A stretch of DNA of 64,000 bases, from positions 26,163 to 90,162 of the IMG/VR virus record IMGVR_UViG_3300041407_000075, one strand, 5' to 3'. This document shows, piece by piece, positions 8,284 to 16,886 of this stretch (its first letter is position 1; the number at the start of each line of letters is the position of its first letter). A model generated the notes under the pieces. It had not been told where the DNA came from. It ran no database searches and saw only the letters and a list, made by a program, of their open reading frames with translations. The position numbers and the translations under genes were made by a program. The stretch comes from a virus.

Positions 8284-8453
8284 TATCGCACCTGTTTGCT
8301 AGCAATACGGGCGAACTCTTCTTGATAAATTTTCACAGATTTATTCCCGTTAGCTTTCAAGTCACGAAGATATGAGCGGGCCTGTTCGCGTGTTTCTACT
8401 TCTGCATAGATAGTGGTGTCATCTGCTACGGTGTATTGGATCTTGGTTTGCAT
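8283..8453 (-). CDS. hypothetical protein, 56 aa
   Basis: Small alpha/beta ORF (MQTKIQYTVADDTTIYAEVE, then a basic helix). The ATG at 8451-8453 is behind GGAGAAAC. Its end overlaps the next start by 1 nt. Function unknown. Confidence 0.7.
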   Translation of the reverse strand: MQTKIQYTVADDTTIYAEVETREQARSYLRDLKANGNKSVKIYQEEFARIASKQVR

Positions 8454-8464
8454 TTTGTTTCTCC

Positions 8465-8689
8465 TCAGAATGTAGTTGGTTGTGCAACAGAACGAATGGC
8501 AGCCATGAAGCCTTTTTGCAAATCAGTCTTAGCAATTGCTACCCAACGCTGATCCAGTTGACTGTTAGCCTCAAGTTCTTCAATCAGGAACCCAATACGC
8601 TCAGCTTCTTTCTTTACAGCATTCATTGCATTAATTTCTTCTTGACTAAGATCACGATAACCTTTGATCAATGTGTGTTGGTCTTTCAT
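8465..8689 (-). CDS. hypothetical helical protein, 74 aa
   Basis: Helical, charged ORF (EEINAMNAVKKEAERIGFLI) behind a strong AAAGGAGAG site. It is the first gene after the polymerase C-terminal fragment, with an 83-nt gap that may hold a promoter I could not define. Confidence 0.7.
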   Translation of the reverse strand: MKDQHTLIKGYRDLSQEEINAMNAVKKEAERIGFLIEELEANSQLDQRWVAIAKTDLQKGFMAAIRSVAQPTTF

Positions 8690-8772
8690 CTCTTCTCTCC
8701 TTTACAATTTAATTTGTACTACCATTCTCGCATGATTTATTGGGTTTGTACAGCGGTATTTTCAGTTTCTTT

Positions 8773-9267
8773 TCAGCCTACAGAATCAATTAAAGCCTTT
8801 GCTTCTTGGACAAAATATCTGTAGTCCAAATCCCAAGAAAAGTCCTTGATGTCGTTACATGGTTTCACATCCCAACTGGTGTCAATACCCATGCGTCTCC
8901 ATTCACCACCTTCAGCCAATGGTGGCATCACCTTGATAAGTTTACCACCTTCTTTCGAAGGATAGTAGCGGCAAATGTTTTGTAGCTCAATTTCTTCGCC
9001 ATCCCCCATAACCATCAAAAGCTTACTACTTCTTGGTACTTTTGTCCTTAAACAAAAGTCATATTTGTCACGGTGTAGTCGAATAAAGTCTTCGTAGTCA
9101 CCCATCTCCAAAAGATGATAGAGTGCAGCCATTGACACAACCATGGATGACTGATTTTTTTGCCAACCGATTTTATCAAATGGCATTACTTCATATGCAC
9201 CTTTTGTTTTTACTTTACCGGATGAAATCAAATCCCGGATGATTTTTACTTCGTCTTCGTGGTCCAC
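8773..9267 (-). CDS. family B DNA polymerase, C-terminal fragment
   Basis: 164 aa that continues the fold broken off at 9773. GKVKTKGAYE, then GWQKNQSSMVV and DFCLRTKVPRS match the end of the palm and the thumb of compact phage family B polymerases. The reading starts at GTG 9265-9267 inside the HNH gene, with GGAG ten bases ahead, so the first ~15 residues (DHEDEVKIIRDLISS) are HNH-overlapping sequence rather than polymerase. The fragment should assemble with the 570-aa N-terminal part to give an active enzyme, as known for T4-like phages whose gp43 is split. Confidence 0.8.
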   Translation of the reverse strand: MDHEDEVKIIRDLISSGKVKTKGAYEVMPFDKIGWQKNQSSMVVSMAALYHLLEMGDYEDFIRLHRDKYDFCLRTKVPRSSKLLMVMGDGEEIELQNICRYYPSKEGGKLIKVMPPLAEGGEWRRMGIDTSWDVKPCNDIKDFSWDLDYRYFVQEAKALIDSVG

Positions 9268-9770
9268 GAATCTCTTTCTCCATGGTCGTCGTCAAAATTA
9301 TACTTTTCGTTAGCACTTTTCCTAGCTGCGGCTGCCAATTCTACAGTATCAAAAGTACCAAGTCCAATCAATTTACCATTAATTTTGATTCGTGCTCTGT
9401 ACCTACCACTACTCGACAAGTATACACCGTTGTACCCGGTTGTGTTATTTTCATTCTTCCCTCTATTTCTCATATTCTCTAGTGGTGTGGACAACCTAAG
9501 ATTTTCAATTCTATTGTCTTGTTTATCACCATTAATGTGGTCAATACTTGGATTAGGGTACTCACCATGTGTAATATACCAAGCTAGTTTATGAGCTGAA
9601 TACTTCTCCTCACCTACTGAAATTTCTAGGTAACCCCTTGAACTAGCATTACCTATTGTTTCACCCAATCTCCACATATGTGCAGGATGATCATTGAGAA
9701 TCTTAGTTCTTGTGAATTCACCTGTCAATGGGTCATAACTTACATAATTAATAAATTCTTCTAATTTCAC
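9246..9770 (-). CDS. HNH-AP2 homing endonuclease splitting the DNA polymerase gene
   Basis: 174 aa. The HNH core is at ~60-100 (SAHKLAWYITHGEYPNPSIDH, INGDKQDNRIENLRL). AP2 DNA-binding residues ~112-160 follow (GYNGVYLSSSGRYRARI, IGLGTFDTVELAAAARKSA). It starts at GTG 9768-9770 with AAGGAA directly ahead, 2 nt after the stop of the polymerase N-part, and its 3' end overlaps the C-part by 22 nt. About 530 nt separate the two polymerase parts and nearly all of it is coding, which leaves no room for a group I intron core. Confidence 0.92.
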   Translation of the reverse strand: MKLEEFINYVSYDPLTGEFTRTKILNDHPAHMWRLGETIGNASSRGYLEISVGEEKYSAHKLAWYITHGEYPNPSIDHINGDKQDNRIENLRLSTPLENMRNRGKNENNTTGYNGVYLSSSGRYRARIKINGKLIGLGTFDTVELAAAARKSANEKYNFDDDHGERDSWTTKTK

Positions 9771-9772
9771 TT

Positions 9773-11485
9773 CTATTCCTTAATTGCAATATATGAATTG
9801 ACATCGCGTATGAACATTGCTGAATAATCAAGACCTTCCATCTCAAGTTTAGTTTCTGTCTCCCACCAGTTAACCCATTTATCATCCTCCCCAATAAGGT
9901 CAGTATCAATAATATATTCAAAACCGTCTGTATTACACATTACAATCTGCACATTACAGTGATCAATCAACTTCTCCATGAGCATACATAGCGATAACTG
10001 TCCACCGATAGTAATACTCATTGTATACGCTGGGTCATAAAGTGGGCTAAACTCGTTATTCGTTTCCCCGTACGAACCATTCAAAGCTAGTTTGAGTGCA
10101 GCGTTACCCGCTGAACCTTTTGCTGTCTTTGTGCGCTCGTCATATAGTGAAGCATTAACATCACAGAAAGTCGTACCTAAGTGTTTAGGATAAATCTGAT
10201 TTGAAATCCCCATGTTTGGATAAAAAGATTTTACATCGAGCGAACGAATCTTTCTTTTCTCTGTACTTCTAATTGTACCTTGTTTGGCGCCGTGGATACC
10301 CCCCACACCGTAGTCATATCGAAACCCATTGATTACTACGTTGAGAGTTTCTGCTACGTTCCAACACCAGTAATAGCTCTTTGCTCCTTTAGGGCTCTTA
10401 AGCTCTTTCTCTTCAATCCAACCCATCGGTTGCTCTTTCTTCAGTTCAACAAGTTGCTCTTCTTTTGGGTAGAAGGTTTTACTCCGAGTCCCTTTAAAAT
10501 CATCGAAGTCATACTTTGTACAGTCAGCTTGATTACCAAGTTTCTTTTTCTTCACCACCATTTCAGCATACTTAGCAACATCCCCCAACTGATGTTCCAT
10601 CAAATCACTGAACACACCCTTTGTCTCAGTAATAACCTGATCCTGAAACCATTTATGGACAGCTTGAAATTCAGGTCGGTCAAACTTAATGTAAGGAAAT
10701 AGACAATCTTTAATGATGATCTTATCACGCTTCGTCTGCCGGATCTTTCGACCAAACTTAGTCACTTCATAACAACAACCCGGACTCACCTTCTCAAGCG
10801 TGCGAATAAACAATTCTTTACCAATCTTCGTGTCATTAAAATTGGTACAATCAAATCCGAATTGTTTTGTAAGATCACCCCGCAGTTTAAGATTTTCATA
10901 AGAATACCAGTAAAACTTTAGTGTCTCGCTAACGTCGTGTTTGTTGTATTTCAACAATACATCTTTTTCATGATCATTAAGAATCTTTCCAACAGGGAAC
11001 GGTAAATCCTCAATATTAGGGGATCGCATGTTGTACTCAAGCATTTTTAGGGATGTAGCCCGAGCGTGGTTATCAAAATGGTGGATTTTAAACAAATCAA
11101 CCTGTGGGATAATTACATCCTTTTCCTTAATTGCACTACCAAACTTCTCATCTTTGCTTGAGTTGATCAACTTCATTGCTACATCATAAATTTGTTTTGC
11201 TGTTATCTTAAGTTTTTTATCTGTCCCATGAACAGCACGAGCTTTCTCTAGAATGAAATGAAGAACTGGGTAATCGAAGTTCAGGTTGTTAAATCCAACA
11301 AAACGATGTCCAGCACTCTTTACCTTACGGAAGAAATCAAGAAGGTCTTCTACTTCATTTTTACGATCACTAATTTCAAAGGCTCGCATACCTTTGCCGT
11401 TTGAGTAGACAGCAGCGAACGTAAAGGTATTTGGATAAGTTTCGATATCAAAAATCCAGTCCCCCTCAAAGAATTTCTTTTCCAA
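9773..11485 (-). CDS. family B DNA polymerase, N-terminal and catalytic part
   Basis: 570 aa. The 3'-5' proofreading domain has IFDIETYP (Asp13/Glu15), FVGFNNLNFDYP and YNKHDVSETL. The polymerase palm has motif A SLDVKSFYPNM (Asp ~417), motif B KLALNGSYGE (Lys ~465) and motif C CNTDGFEY (Asp ~520), where the usual first Asp is Asn. I recall the NTDG form from related phage enzymes. Translation stops just after DVNSYIAIKE, where intact relatives continue into GKVKxKGAYE. The rest is encoded at 8773-9267. This is the replicative polymerase of the phage. Confidence 0.92.
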   Translation of the reverse strand: MEKKFFEGDWIFDIETYPNTFTFAAVYSNGKGMRAFEISDRKNEVEDLLDFFRKVKSAGHRFVGFNNLNFDYPVLHFILEKARAVHGTDKKLKITAKQIYDVAMKLINSSKDEKFGSAIKEKDVIIPQVDLFKIHHFDNHARATSLKMLEYNMRSPNIEDLPFPVGKILNDHEKDVLLKYNKHDVSETLKFYWYSYENLKLRGDLTKQFGFDCTNFNDTKIGKELFIRTLEKVSPGCCYEVTKFGRKIRQTKRDKIIIKDCLFPYIKFDRPEFQAVHKWFQDQVITETKGVFSDLMEHQLGDVAKYAEMVVKKKKLGNQADCTKYDFDDFKGTRSKTFYPKEEQLVELKKEQPMGWIEEKELKSPKGAKSYYWCWNVAETLNVVINGFRYDYGVGGIHGAKQGTIRSTEKRKIRSLDVKSFYPNMGISNQIYPKHLGTTFCDVNASLYDERTKTAKGSAGNAALKLALNGSYGETNNEFSPLYDPAYTMSITIGGQLSLCMLMEKLIDHCNVQIVMCNTDGFEYIIDTDLIGEDDKWVNWWETETKLEMEGLDYSAMFIRDVNSYIAIKE

Positions 11486-11507
11486 TGCTAAATCTCCTAG
11501 ATTGAAC

Positions 11508-11525
11508 GGAGGATTTTAGCCCTCC
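11508..11525. other. intergenic hairpin between primase-helicase and polymerase
   Basis: GGAGG and CCTCC pair around an 8-nt loop. On the plus strand a T-run follows, but all genes here run on the minus strand, where the following sequence is not T-rich. It could act as a minor attenuator or mRNA-end stabiliser. Confidence 0.35.
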
Positions 11526-11530
11526 TTTTA

Positions 11531-13285
11531 TTAAAAGTCAACCATGTGTGCTGGAATTTCTAGACTTTCCACCGATGGTGGCTCATCCATTAGACTTTCT
11601 TCAATATATGGATCAGAGGTCGCAAACATATGTGTAGTCGCACCATCATAACGCAACCATCCTGCGTCTCCGGTATTCCCTGTCCGACGACATTTGACCA
11701 ATTGCAGCTTAGTGGCTGACTTTTTAATCGGACAAGGGTTCATCTTATCACGGCTGATCAAAATTGTATTGAATGCAATTTGGTTCAGACTTGAGGAACC
11801 CATTAATTGATATTCAGTTACAGCGTGTGGATTCTCTTCAGAAGGCTTGCGCATGTGTGAGATAGCAACTACACAAGTATCCGTCTCCTTTGCAAACTTC
11901 AACAGTGTATCCATAAACTCAATGATTGCACCGTTATCGCTACTGTTCACACCAGCCTGAACTGGATCGATAACAATCACATCACAGTTCTCAGCCTTCG
12001 CCAGATAGTTAAGTTTATCAAAAATCTCAGCAGTTGAAATACTACCTTGATGGTCAACATAAACGAACTGATCTTTCTTTGCAAGGTTCTCAAAGAAACG
12101 ATTCTTCAGAGCTTCAATATCTACGTTCTCACGATTGACAGTCCGCAAGTTCATACCAGCGTCAAGCGACAGCAGATCACGTACAACTTCGCGTTTGGTG
12201 CCTTCCAGATACATCGCACCTACTTTAAACTGTGTGTTCTCAATGAGTGAGTAGACTACGTTGTTTACAATCGAGCTTTTACCGATAGATGTCAATGCAC
12301 CAATGATTGTGATTTCACCCTTTTCCATACCACCATTCATCATTTCATTCAAGTGCGACCAAGACGAAGGAAATGGAATCTTTACGTTATTGTCTTCACT
12401 TTCAAAATCATCCCACATTTGACTCAAGTGTAAAACATCAACCCGGCTAAATGGTGTAGCTTTCCAGAAGAGTTGTTTAAGCTCTGCTGTACGACCAGTT
12501 TTAACCATGTCAGAGGCATCTTTAACGCCTTGTGGAAGCTTTGCAATGAATGCCTTACCCGGAGTAAGGAGTCGTGCAGCTTCTTCTACATACTTCTGTG
12601 CCGATTCATCTTGATCAAACGAAAGGATTACTTTAGAAAAACTGTTAATATATTCAAAGTTAGCCTTGAATTGTTTGATAATACTACCATCACCACACGT
12701 TACGCTAACACATGGCGTCCAGTATTCTACACCATCTTTCTTCGAATAGAGAGCTTGGGCAAATGCCAGAGCATCTTCTTCTCCCGTGGTGATTACCAAA
12801 TACTTTTGACCAGCTTCAAAGACAGACTGACCAAAGAGTTCATTAGTTGCCTTAGTGCTACCAATTCCAACAAAGTCTTTAGGATTCAAACGTTTCTTAA
12901 ATCCTACAATCTTACCATCAGATGTCGATGGATAATAACGAGCTGTCACATCAAAGCCATTTTCAACTTCTGTGTGGACGCCATATTTAGTCGATACCGG
13001 CTGACCAATGCCACGTTCTTTCCAACCACGAAATGGGATTGCTTGAATGTTTGTAAAATCCACTACTTCTGACACTTTATGTTTCCCCTCTTTAATCTTA
13101 ATACCAACCTCTTCAAGTTGGTCATGATTGAAGTAATTTGTGCAAACAAAACAGAACGCATCGTTAACATGCTTTCCATCAATTTCTTTCTGATACACAG
13201 CCATACCATCTGACGACGAACAGTCATCTCCAATACAAGCAGCATGGTACAACAACTCTCCGTCTGGTCGCTCTTGTTTACTCAC
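11531..13285 (-). CDS. bifunctional DNA primase-helicase (T7 gp4 type)
   Basis: Start set at GTG 13283-13285, behind GGAGGGGAGAAGGGC; the open frame to 13312 has no site. The N-terminal zinc-binding domain is CIGDDC...FCFVC (~13-55). TOPRIM primase motifs follow: LVITTGEEDALAFAQAL and VILSFDQDESAQKY. The C-terminal RecA-like helicase has Walker A GALTSIGKSS (~335), Walker B CDVIVIDPVQAG and a VAISHMRK arginine-finger region, and an acidic C-terminus. It unwinds the fork and primes the lagging strand together with the polymerase and SSB encoded beside it. Confidence 0.93.
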   Translation of the reverse strand: MSKQERPDGELLYHAACIGDDCSSSDGMAVYQKEIDGKHVNDAFCFVCTNYFNHDQLEEVGIKIKEGKHKVSEVVDFTNIQAIPFRGWKERGIGQPVSTKYGVHTEVENGFDVTARYYPSTSDGKIVGFKKRLNPKDFVGIGSTKATNELFGQSVFEAGQKYLVITTGEEDALAFAQALYSKKDGVEYWTPCVSVTCGDGSIIKQFKANFEYINSFSKVILSFDQDESAQKYVEEAARLLTPGKAFIAKLPQGVKDASDMVKTGRTAELKQLFWKATPFSRVDVLHLSQMWDDFESEDNNVKIPFPSSWSHLNEMMNGGMEKGEITIIGALTSIGKSSIVNNVVYSLIENTQFKVGAMYLEGTKREVVRDLLSLDAGMNLRTVNRENVDIEALKNRFFENLAKKDQFVYVDHQGSISTAEIFDKLNYLAKAENCDVIVIDPVQAGVNSSDNGAIIEFMDTLLKFAKETDTCVVAISHMRKPSEENPHAVTEYQLMGSSSLNQIAFNTILISRDKMNPCPIKKSATKLQLVKCRRTGNTGDAGWLRYDGATTHMFATSDPYIEESLMDEPPSVESLEIPAHMVDF

Positions 13286-13315
13286 GCCCTTCTCCCCTCC
13301 AACACCCTGCAAAGA

Positions 13316-13345
13316 ATATTAATCAAATTGCTTCAAGAATAGCAA
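13316..13345 (-). promoter_or_regulatory. possible sigma70 promoter for the primase-helicase operon
   Basis: Read on the minus strand, TTGCTA and TAATAT are separated by 18 nt, about 30 nt upstream of the primase start. The match is moderate and no experimental support exists. Confidence 0.35.
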
Positions 13346-13351
13346 GGATGT

Positions 13352-13591
13352 TCAGCCATAGATCTCTTCTTCACATTCTGAACAAATACTAATCTCACTG
13401 TCAAGAGCTTCCTTCTTACCTTCCTCAAAGGCTTCTTTCAAGTCTTGTTCACTATACATATCCTGAAAGATGTATTCAAGGAACGAATCAAGGTCGTACC
13501 CGTTACACTCAAGCAAGCCTGAATACGCGAGTGATCGCAGTTCTTCACTAGAATATTTACGATAGTCTTTAACAATGTTAATCATAGCCAT
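13352..13591 (-). CDS. hypothetical acidic protein with C-terminal Cys pair, 79 aa
   Basis: Start taken at ATG 13589-13591 with GAGGTG ahead. Very acidic (YIFQDMYSEQDLKEAFEEGK), ending with CSECEEEIYG, perhaps half a metal site. It overlaps the 318-aa gene. Function unknown. Confidence 0.65.
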   Translation of the reverse strand: MAMINIVKDYRKYSSEELRSLAYSGLLECNGYDLDSFLEYIFQDMYSEQDLKEAFEEGKKEALDSEISICSECEEEIYG

Positions 13592-14547
13592 CAATACACC
13601 TCATAATAACTTTTAAGGGTTTCGTAGTCAACCAAGATTTCTTCACTAGCTTTGCTGAACAAGAAATTATAGTTAAACTCACAATCACGAAAGATTCGCC
13701 CATCTTGTTCTTCAGATTCCAAAAGATCCTGAATGCAAGATTCAATTTCTTTGTCTTCTTCTGTCTCAACAGTAAATTTAGAGATAGCCCATTCTACAGG
13801 CCCAAACCCATCATTCCAATCATTACGCACAGCCTCCATCGAACGTGCTAGTGCAAAGTATTTATCCTTGCTATCCAGCACTTCAAGGACATCAGACCAT
13901 TCAAAGTCATCGTCAAGATTATATTTAACCTGCAACCTCGCCTTAGCCAACACTTCTTTCTTAGCTTTCTCGGTCTTTTCTGCCTCTTGCAGCTCTTTAC
14001 GGATCGTACCCTTAAGAGTGTCAGCGTGACGCTTCAACGAGTCTTCAGCACTCTTAATTAGCGTTAACATACGGTCTTTCTCATCACTCACAGGAACATT
14101 GCGCTGCAAGTCCCCAAGGTATCCAGCAGAATGAGTTGTTGTAGTCTTTGTACGTGAACGCTGAGTCTTAAATTCTGATGTACTGTAGTTATTCGGAATC
14201 CCAATGTCCTTCATAATCTGTGTGATCTTCTCACGTACTTTCAGATTGTTTTCAATAGCTGGGATGTTGGCTTGGTGTTCTTCCAAGACTTTAGCTCGTT
14301 CTTGCTCAGCTTTGGTTAGCAAGGAAGAAAGCTTGCTTTCAACTTCCTCAATAGTTTTAGGGTCACGTTCATAATAGCTGCTGCCATATTTGAAAGCATT
14401 GCCAGCGTATGTATTAGCTACAGAAGGTGTTGTGATTTTATTCAACTTCATCACTGAAGGAATATTGCTTTCAGCTTTCTTTTCGAGGTCAGACACAAGA
14501 CCTTTCACGAATGAGAATGCTTCATCAATGTTCTTTACGTATTTCAT
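13591..14547 (-). CDS. hypothetical protein with long coiled coil, 318 aa
   Basis: Start set at ATG 14545-14547, after GGGAGGAATAGTG. Residues ~60-110 and ~155-215 are predicted coiled coils (EEVESKLSSLLTKAEQERAK, KTEKAKKEVLAKARL). The C-terminus is acidic and aromatic. It is the largest unassigned gene in the replication block, directly upstream of the primase cluster, so a structural or accessory replication role is possible. That is position-based inference only. Confidence 0.75.
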   Translation of the reverse strand: MKYVKNIDEAFSFVKGLVSDLEKKAESNIPSVMKLNKITTPSVANTYAGNAFKYGSSYYERDPKTIEEVESKLSSLLTKAEQERAKVLEEHQANIPAIENNLKVREKITQIMKDIGIPNNYSTSEFKTQRSRTKTTTTHSAGYLGDLQRNVPVSDEKDRMLTLIKSAEDSLKRHADTLKGTIRKELQEAEKTEKAKKEVLAKARLQVKYNLDDDFEWSDVLEVLDSKDKYFALARSMEAVRNDWNDGFGPVEWAISKFTVETEEDKEIESCIQDLLESEEQDGRIFRDCEFNYNFLFSKASEEILVDYETLKSYYEVY

Positions 14548-14607
14548 CACTATTCCTCCCACCCATTCAATTTATTTTCAATCTCACTTACCTGCTGCAT
14601 ATGTTTA

Positions 14608-14802
14608 TCAATCACTGTAAGTAATCACTTCTTTCCCACAATTACCACAGTTGAAACCTTTAGTGGTGCACATGCAGCCAGAAATATCACGTCCTTTGTA
14701 TAGTTCCCGTTCCTCATTGGGAAGGTACTCGTTGATGCTACCACATGCACGACAGGTTGCACGCTTATAAACTGTCTGATCTTGACCTACTACTTTAGGC
14801 AT
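14608..14802 (-). CDS. zinc-ribbon protein, 64 aa
   Basis: CRACGS at ~18-23, then CMCTTKGFNCGNCGK, giving paired CxxC-type knuckles that should bind one or two zinc ions. Possible nucleic-acid or protein adaptor. It overlaps the upstream gene by 1 nt. Confidence 0.75.
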   Translation of the reverse strand: MPKVVGQDQTVYKRATCRACGSINEYLPNEERELYKGRDISGCMCTTKGFNCGNCGKEVITYSD

Positions 14803-15014
14803 TATTTAACCTCCAACGTAGCATTCACTGGTGTAAAGACGTCACCTTTGTGCTCATCTTCATCATAAACTTCTCCACTGTCAAGGCATACTGTTTTATA
14901 GTCTTGTGTGAAGATCATATATTTTTGAAATCGACTAGAAATGTATACTTGACCAAATACTAAAAGCTCCCAACCAAGCTCTTTAAATTCACGACTTCTA
15001 TCATTGATATTCAT
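14802..15014 (-). CDS. hypothetical protein, 70 aa
   Basis: Small beta-rich protein (WELLVFGQVYISSRFQKYMI). No known family. Start ATG 15012-15014. Upstream lies a 158-nt gap that contains a short GAGAC/GTCTC hairpin near 15,131-15,144 and no gene I can support. Confidence 0.65.
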   Translation of the reverse strand: MNINDRSREFKELGWELLVFGQVYISSRFQKYMIFTQDYKTVCLDSGEVYDEDEHKGDVFTPVNATLEVK

Positions 15015-15172
15015 CCCATCTCTCCCACAGCCGCCATTCTTCGAATAACCTTTCGCTGCATAGCATTACATTAATAATTCATTCAAATTTATTTGCTTAC
15101 ATTTCTAAGCCTTTCAGTAGAGACTTTAGTCTCGTCGCATCTTGTCACATCGTTTGTGAGGGGTCAAGAGGT

Positions 15173-15523
15173 TTATTGAATCTGAGTGCTACGACCATCA
15201 TAACGAATCACTTCACCGTATTCGCCGATGCCAACATTTGCATCCGAAGGTTGACGAAGAGCTTTCTTGACAGCATTCTCAGCATTACCTACGTATTTGT
15301 CAAATTCTTTACGCAGCGCATCATACTTTTGTTTCCACTCTCTGTCAATTTCTGCATAACGGTCAGATGCTGGTGGTGTGTAGAATGCTTGACTTTCACA
15401 GTCAATTGAGATAAGCAGACCTTCTGCTATTTCATGTAATTGTTCATTTGTGACTTCAATTTTAAAGTCAGTAAAACAGTCGGACAAGTACTCTGCGTAG
15501 TAGTCAGCTTTGGAATAGCTCAT
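15173..15523 (-). CDS. hypothetical helical protein, first gene of the minus-strand replication block
   Basis: 116 aa, helical (EIDREWKQKYDALRKEFDKY). It is read directly from the divergent promoter at 15570-15597, so it is probably an early-expressed gene. No family recognised. Confidence 0.7.
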   Translation of the reverse strand: MSYSKADYYAEYLSDCFTDFKIEVTNEQLHEIAEGLLISIDCESQAFYTPPASDRYAEIDREWKQKYDALRKEFDKYVGNAENAVKKALRQPSDANVGIGEYGEVIRYDGRSTQIQ

Positions 15524-15569
15524 TTTATTTCTCCGTTTTGTTTAGGTTGTGTCTTGCTCGATTGGCCTC

Positions 15570-15597
15570 AGTTTACACGCTCCACTCCCTGTGTCAA
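15570..15597 (-). promoter_or_regulatory. sigma70-type promoter driving the leftward replication block
   Basis: On the minus strand a perfect TTGACA (15592-15597) is followed after 16 nt by TAAACT. It lies 47 nt ahead of the first gene of the leftward block and forms a divergent pair with the promoter at 15719-15747. Confidence 0.7.
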
Positions 15598-15718
15598 GCG
15601 ATGATTTAAAAATATTCTTCAAGGCATCTATTCAGGGAAACCTCCATGGGCAAATTCCTTTGGTAAATTCATTCAGTAGATTTGTCTACACTCTGTCAGA
15701 AGATTTTTCGAAATGTAG

Positions 15719-15747
15719 TTGACAGGGGTTGGTGATGGAGGTAAGCT
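15719..15747 (+). promoter_or_regulatory. sigma70-type promoter driving the rightward accessory block
   Basis: TTGACA (15719-15724), 17 nt, TAAGCT (15742-15747), then a strong AGGAGG ribosome site at 15762 for the 15776 gene. The -10 resembles that of the leftward promoter, suggesting both are recognised by host RNA polymerase early in infection. Confidence 0.75.
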
Positions 15748-15775
15748 GTGTGGAAATCAATAGGAGGAAGGCACC

Positions 15776-15970
15776 ATGAACATTAAATTCAGAAGTAACC
15801 ACTTTCAACTGCATGGTAAACACTGGACTGACTTTGATTCTCGTTCCTTTATGGAAACCAACAAAGGCTCTGTACACGAAGCCGTCCAGCACAACATGAA
15901 TTTCTATAAACTAACTGAGAACGGTATGCTTGTACACGTTTATGATGCTTATGAGGCTGATGCCAAATGA
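15776..15970 (+). CDS. hypothetical protein, 64 aa
   Basis: First gene of the rightward block, with a perfect AGGAGG site. The small His/Phe-rich protein (FRSNHFQLHGKHWTDFD) has no known domain. A strong promoter and ribosome site make it likely to be an abundant early product acting on the host. Confidence 0.8.
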   Translation: MNIKFRSNHFQLHGKHWTDFDSRSFMETNKGSVHEAVQHNMNFYKLTENGMLVHVYDAYEADAK

Positions 15971-16149
15971 ATTATGAAGAGTTTAGAGGGTATTGTATAG
16001 GCCTTCTCTGCTGGAAAATGTCTAGGAGTACAGCAGAAAATTTGGTTGACTGGATCTTCCCAGAAGAGTATGCAGAGCTGTATGAGAAGAGGCTAACTGA
16101 TTCTGATGAATTCCTCAATTATGCCACCAAAGTATTAGGAGAATATTAA
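15967..16149 (+). CDS. hypothetical protein, 60 aa
   Basis: Start overlaps the previous stop (ATGA). Helical and acidic at the C-terminus (DWIFPEEYAELYEKRL). No function recognised. Confidence 0.7.
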   Translation: MNYEEFRGYCIGLLCWKMSRSTAENLVDWIFPEEYAELYEKRLTDSDEFLNYATKVLGEY

Positions 16150-16320
16150 ATGGCTAAGGCACTCGCAACATTAACCAGTAACGACCACAAATTTCAGGCA
16201 GGAACCGTGCTTGTATTGGAAGAAAAGACTACAGAAAAAGGCGTTACGTGGTGGTCCTTCCGTTACCCTGATGGTACGCTTGTCCATCTTAAATATCACG
16301 AATTTTCATGGGGAATTTGA
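16150..16320 (+). CDS. hypothetical protein, 56 aa
   Basis: ATG follows the previous stop directly, with GGAG at 16139. The predicted beta-rich sequence (FQAGTVLVLEEKTTEKG, WWSFRYPDGTLVHLKYHEF) suggests a small SH3-like or beta-barrel fold. Another frame is open over part of this stretch but lacks a start site and fits poorly. Confidence 0.65.
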   Translation: MAKALATLTSNDHKFQAGTVLVLEEKTTEKGVTWWSFRYPDGTLVHLKYHEFSWGI

Positions 16321-16324
16321 CAAA

Positions 16325-16396
16325 ATGAAAAAGAAATTCAAAATAATCGACACATCTACGGGACAGAAGATTAAGCTAAAAGAGGGAGAAGAATGA
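16325..16396 (+). CDS. very small basic peptide, 23 aa
   Basis: MKKKFKIIDTSTGQKIKLKE then EGEE, bracketed by genes with the usual overlaps (its stop overlaps the next ATG). It is short, but the spacing and coding frame fit the operon. Confidence 0.45.
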   Translation: MKKKFKIIDTSTGQKIKLKEGEE

Positions 16397-16605
16397 TGAA
16401 CAACAGAATCAGTGTAGATGCCAGTACAGACAAACACTTGGCAACGTACGTATTTTACCTTGATGACGCCAACAAGCTTACAGATGTATACCTGAGTAGC
16501 ATATCGGGAAAAGGCACAAGTGGGTTTGGAGATTTTATTGATGTAAAATATGTCCCAGAAGATGTGATTAAGGAGTTCAACATTAAAGTGGATGCTCTGA
16601 AATGA
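16393..16605 (+). CDS. hypothetical protein, 70 aa
   Basis: Starts ATGATG behind GGGAGAAGA. Small alpha/beta protein (HLATYVFYLDDANKLTDVYL). Unknown function. Overlaps the next gene by ATGA. Confidence 0.7.
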   Translation: MMNNRISVDASTDKHLATYVFYLDDANKLTDVYLSSISGKGTSGFGDFIDVKYVPEDVIKEFNIKVDALK

Positions 16606-16886
16606 ACAATCTTAAAGCTTGGTACGTTACACATTTACACTCAGGAAAGAAATATTCTTCTGTAGTCCTCAGTAAATCACGCTACCTTGCATCTACATAT
16701 GTTGAAGGTGAAGTTCTGAATGTGGATGAGTCTTGGGGTAAACCTATCCGAGAAGGTGGTATCATTAGTAGCAGTGGTTGGGCTATGTATTTCTTTGACA
16801 ACCACACGAAGAAGGATTATGAAGTTAGTGAAGAATGGCGACAGTATTTGATTCGTAGACATTTTGATGATGGGATTGAGGATTAA
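16602..16886 (+). CDS. hypothetical protein, 94 aa
   Basis: Mixed fold with several aromatic residues (WYVTHLHSGKKYSSVVLSKS, SSSGWAMYFFDN). No recognised family. Coupled to the genes on both sides. Confidence 0.7.
   Translation: MNNLKAWYVTHLHSGKKYSSVVLSKSRYLASTYVEGEVLNVDESWGKPIREGGIISSSGWAMYFFDNHTKKDYEVSEEWRQYLIRRHFDDGIED

Noticed and set aside
9246-9770. Group I intron or intein carrying the HNH gene in the polymerase
   Set aside because: The insert is almost fully coding, so there is no space for an intron core, and no intein Hint motifs (N-terminal Cys/Ser block, HN-Cys end) are visible.
9773-11485. Family A DNA polymerase
   Set aside because: DxxSFYP, KLALNGSYG and NTDG are family B motifs; there is no HDE.
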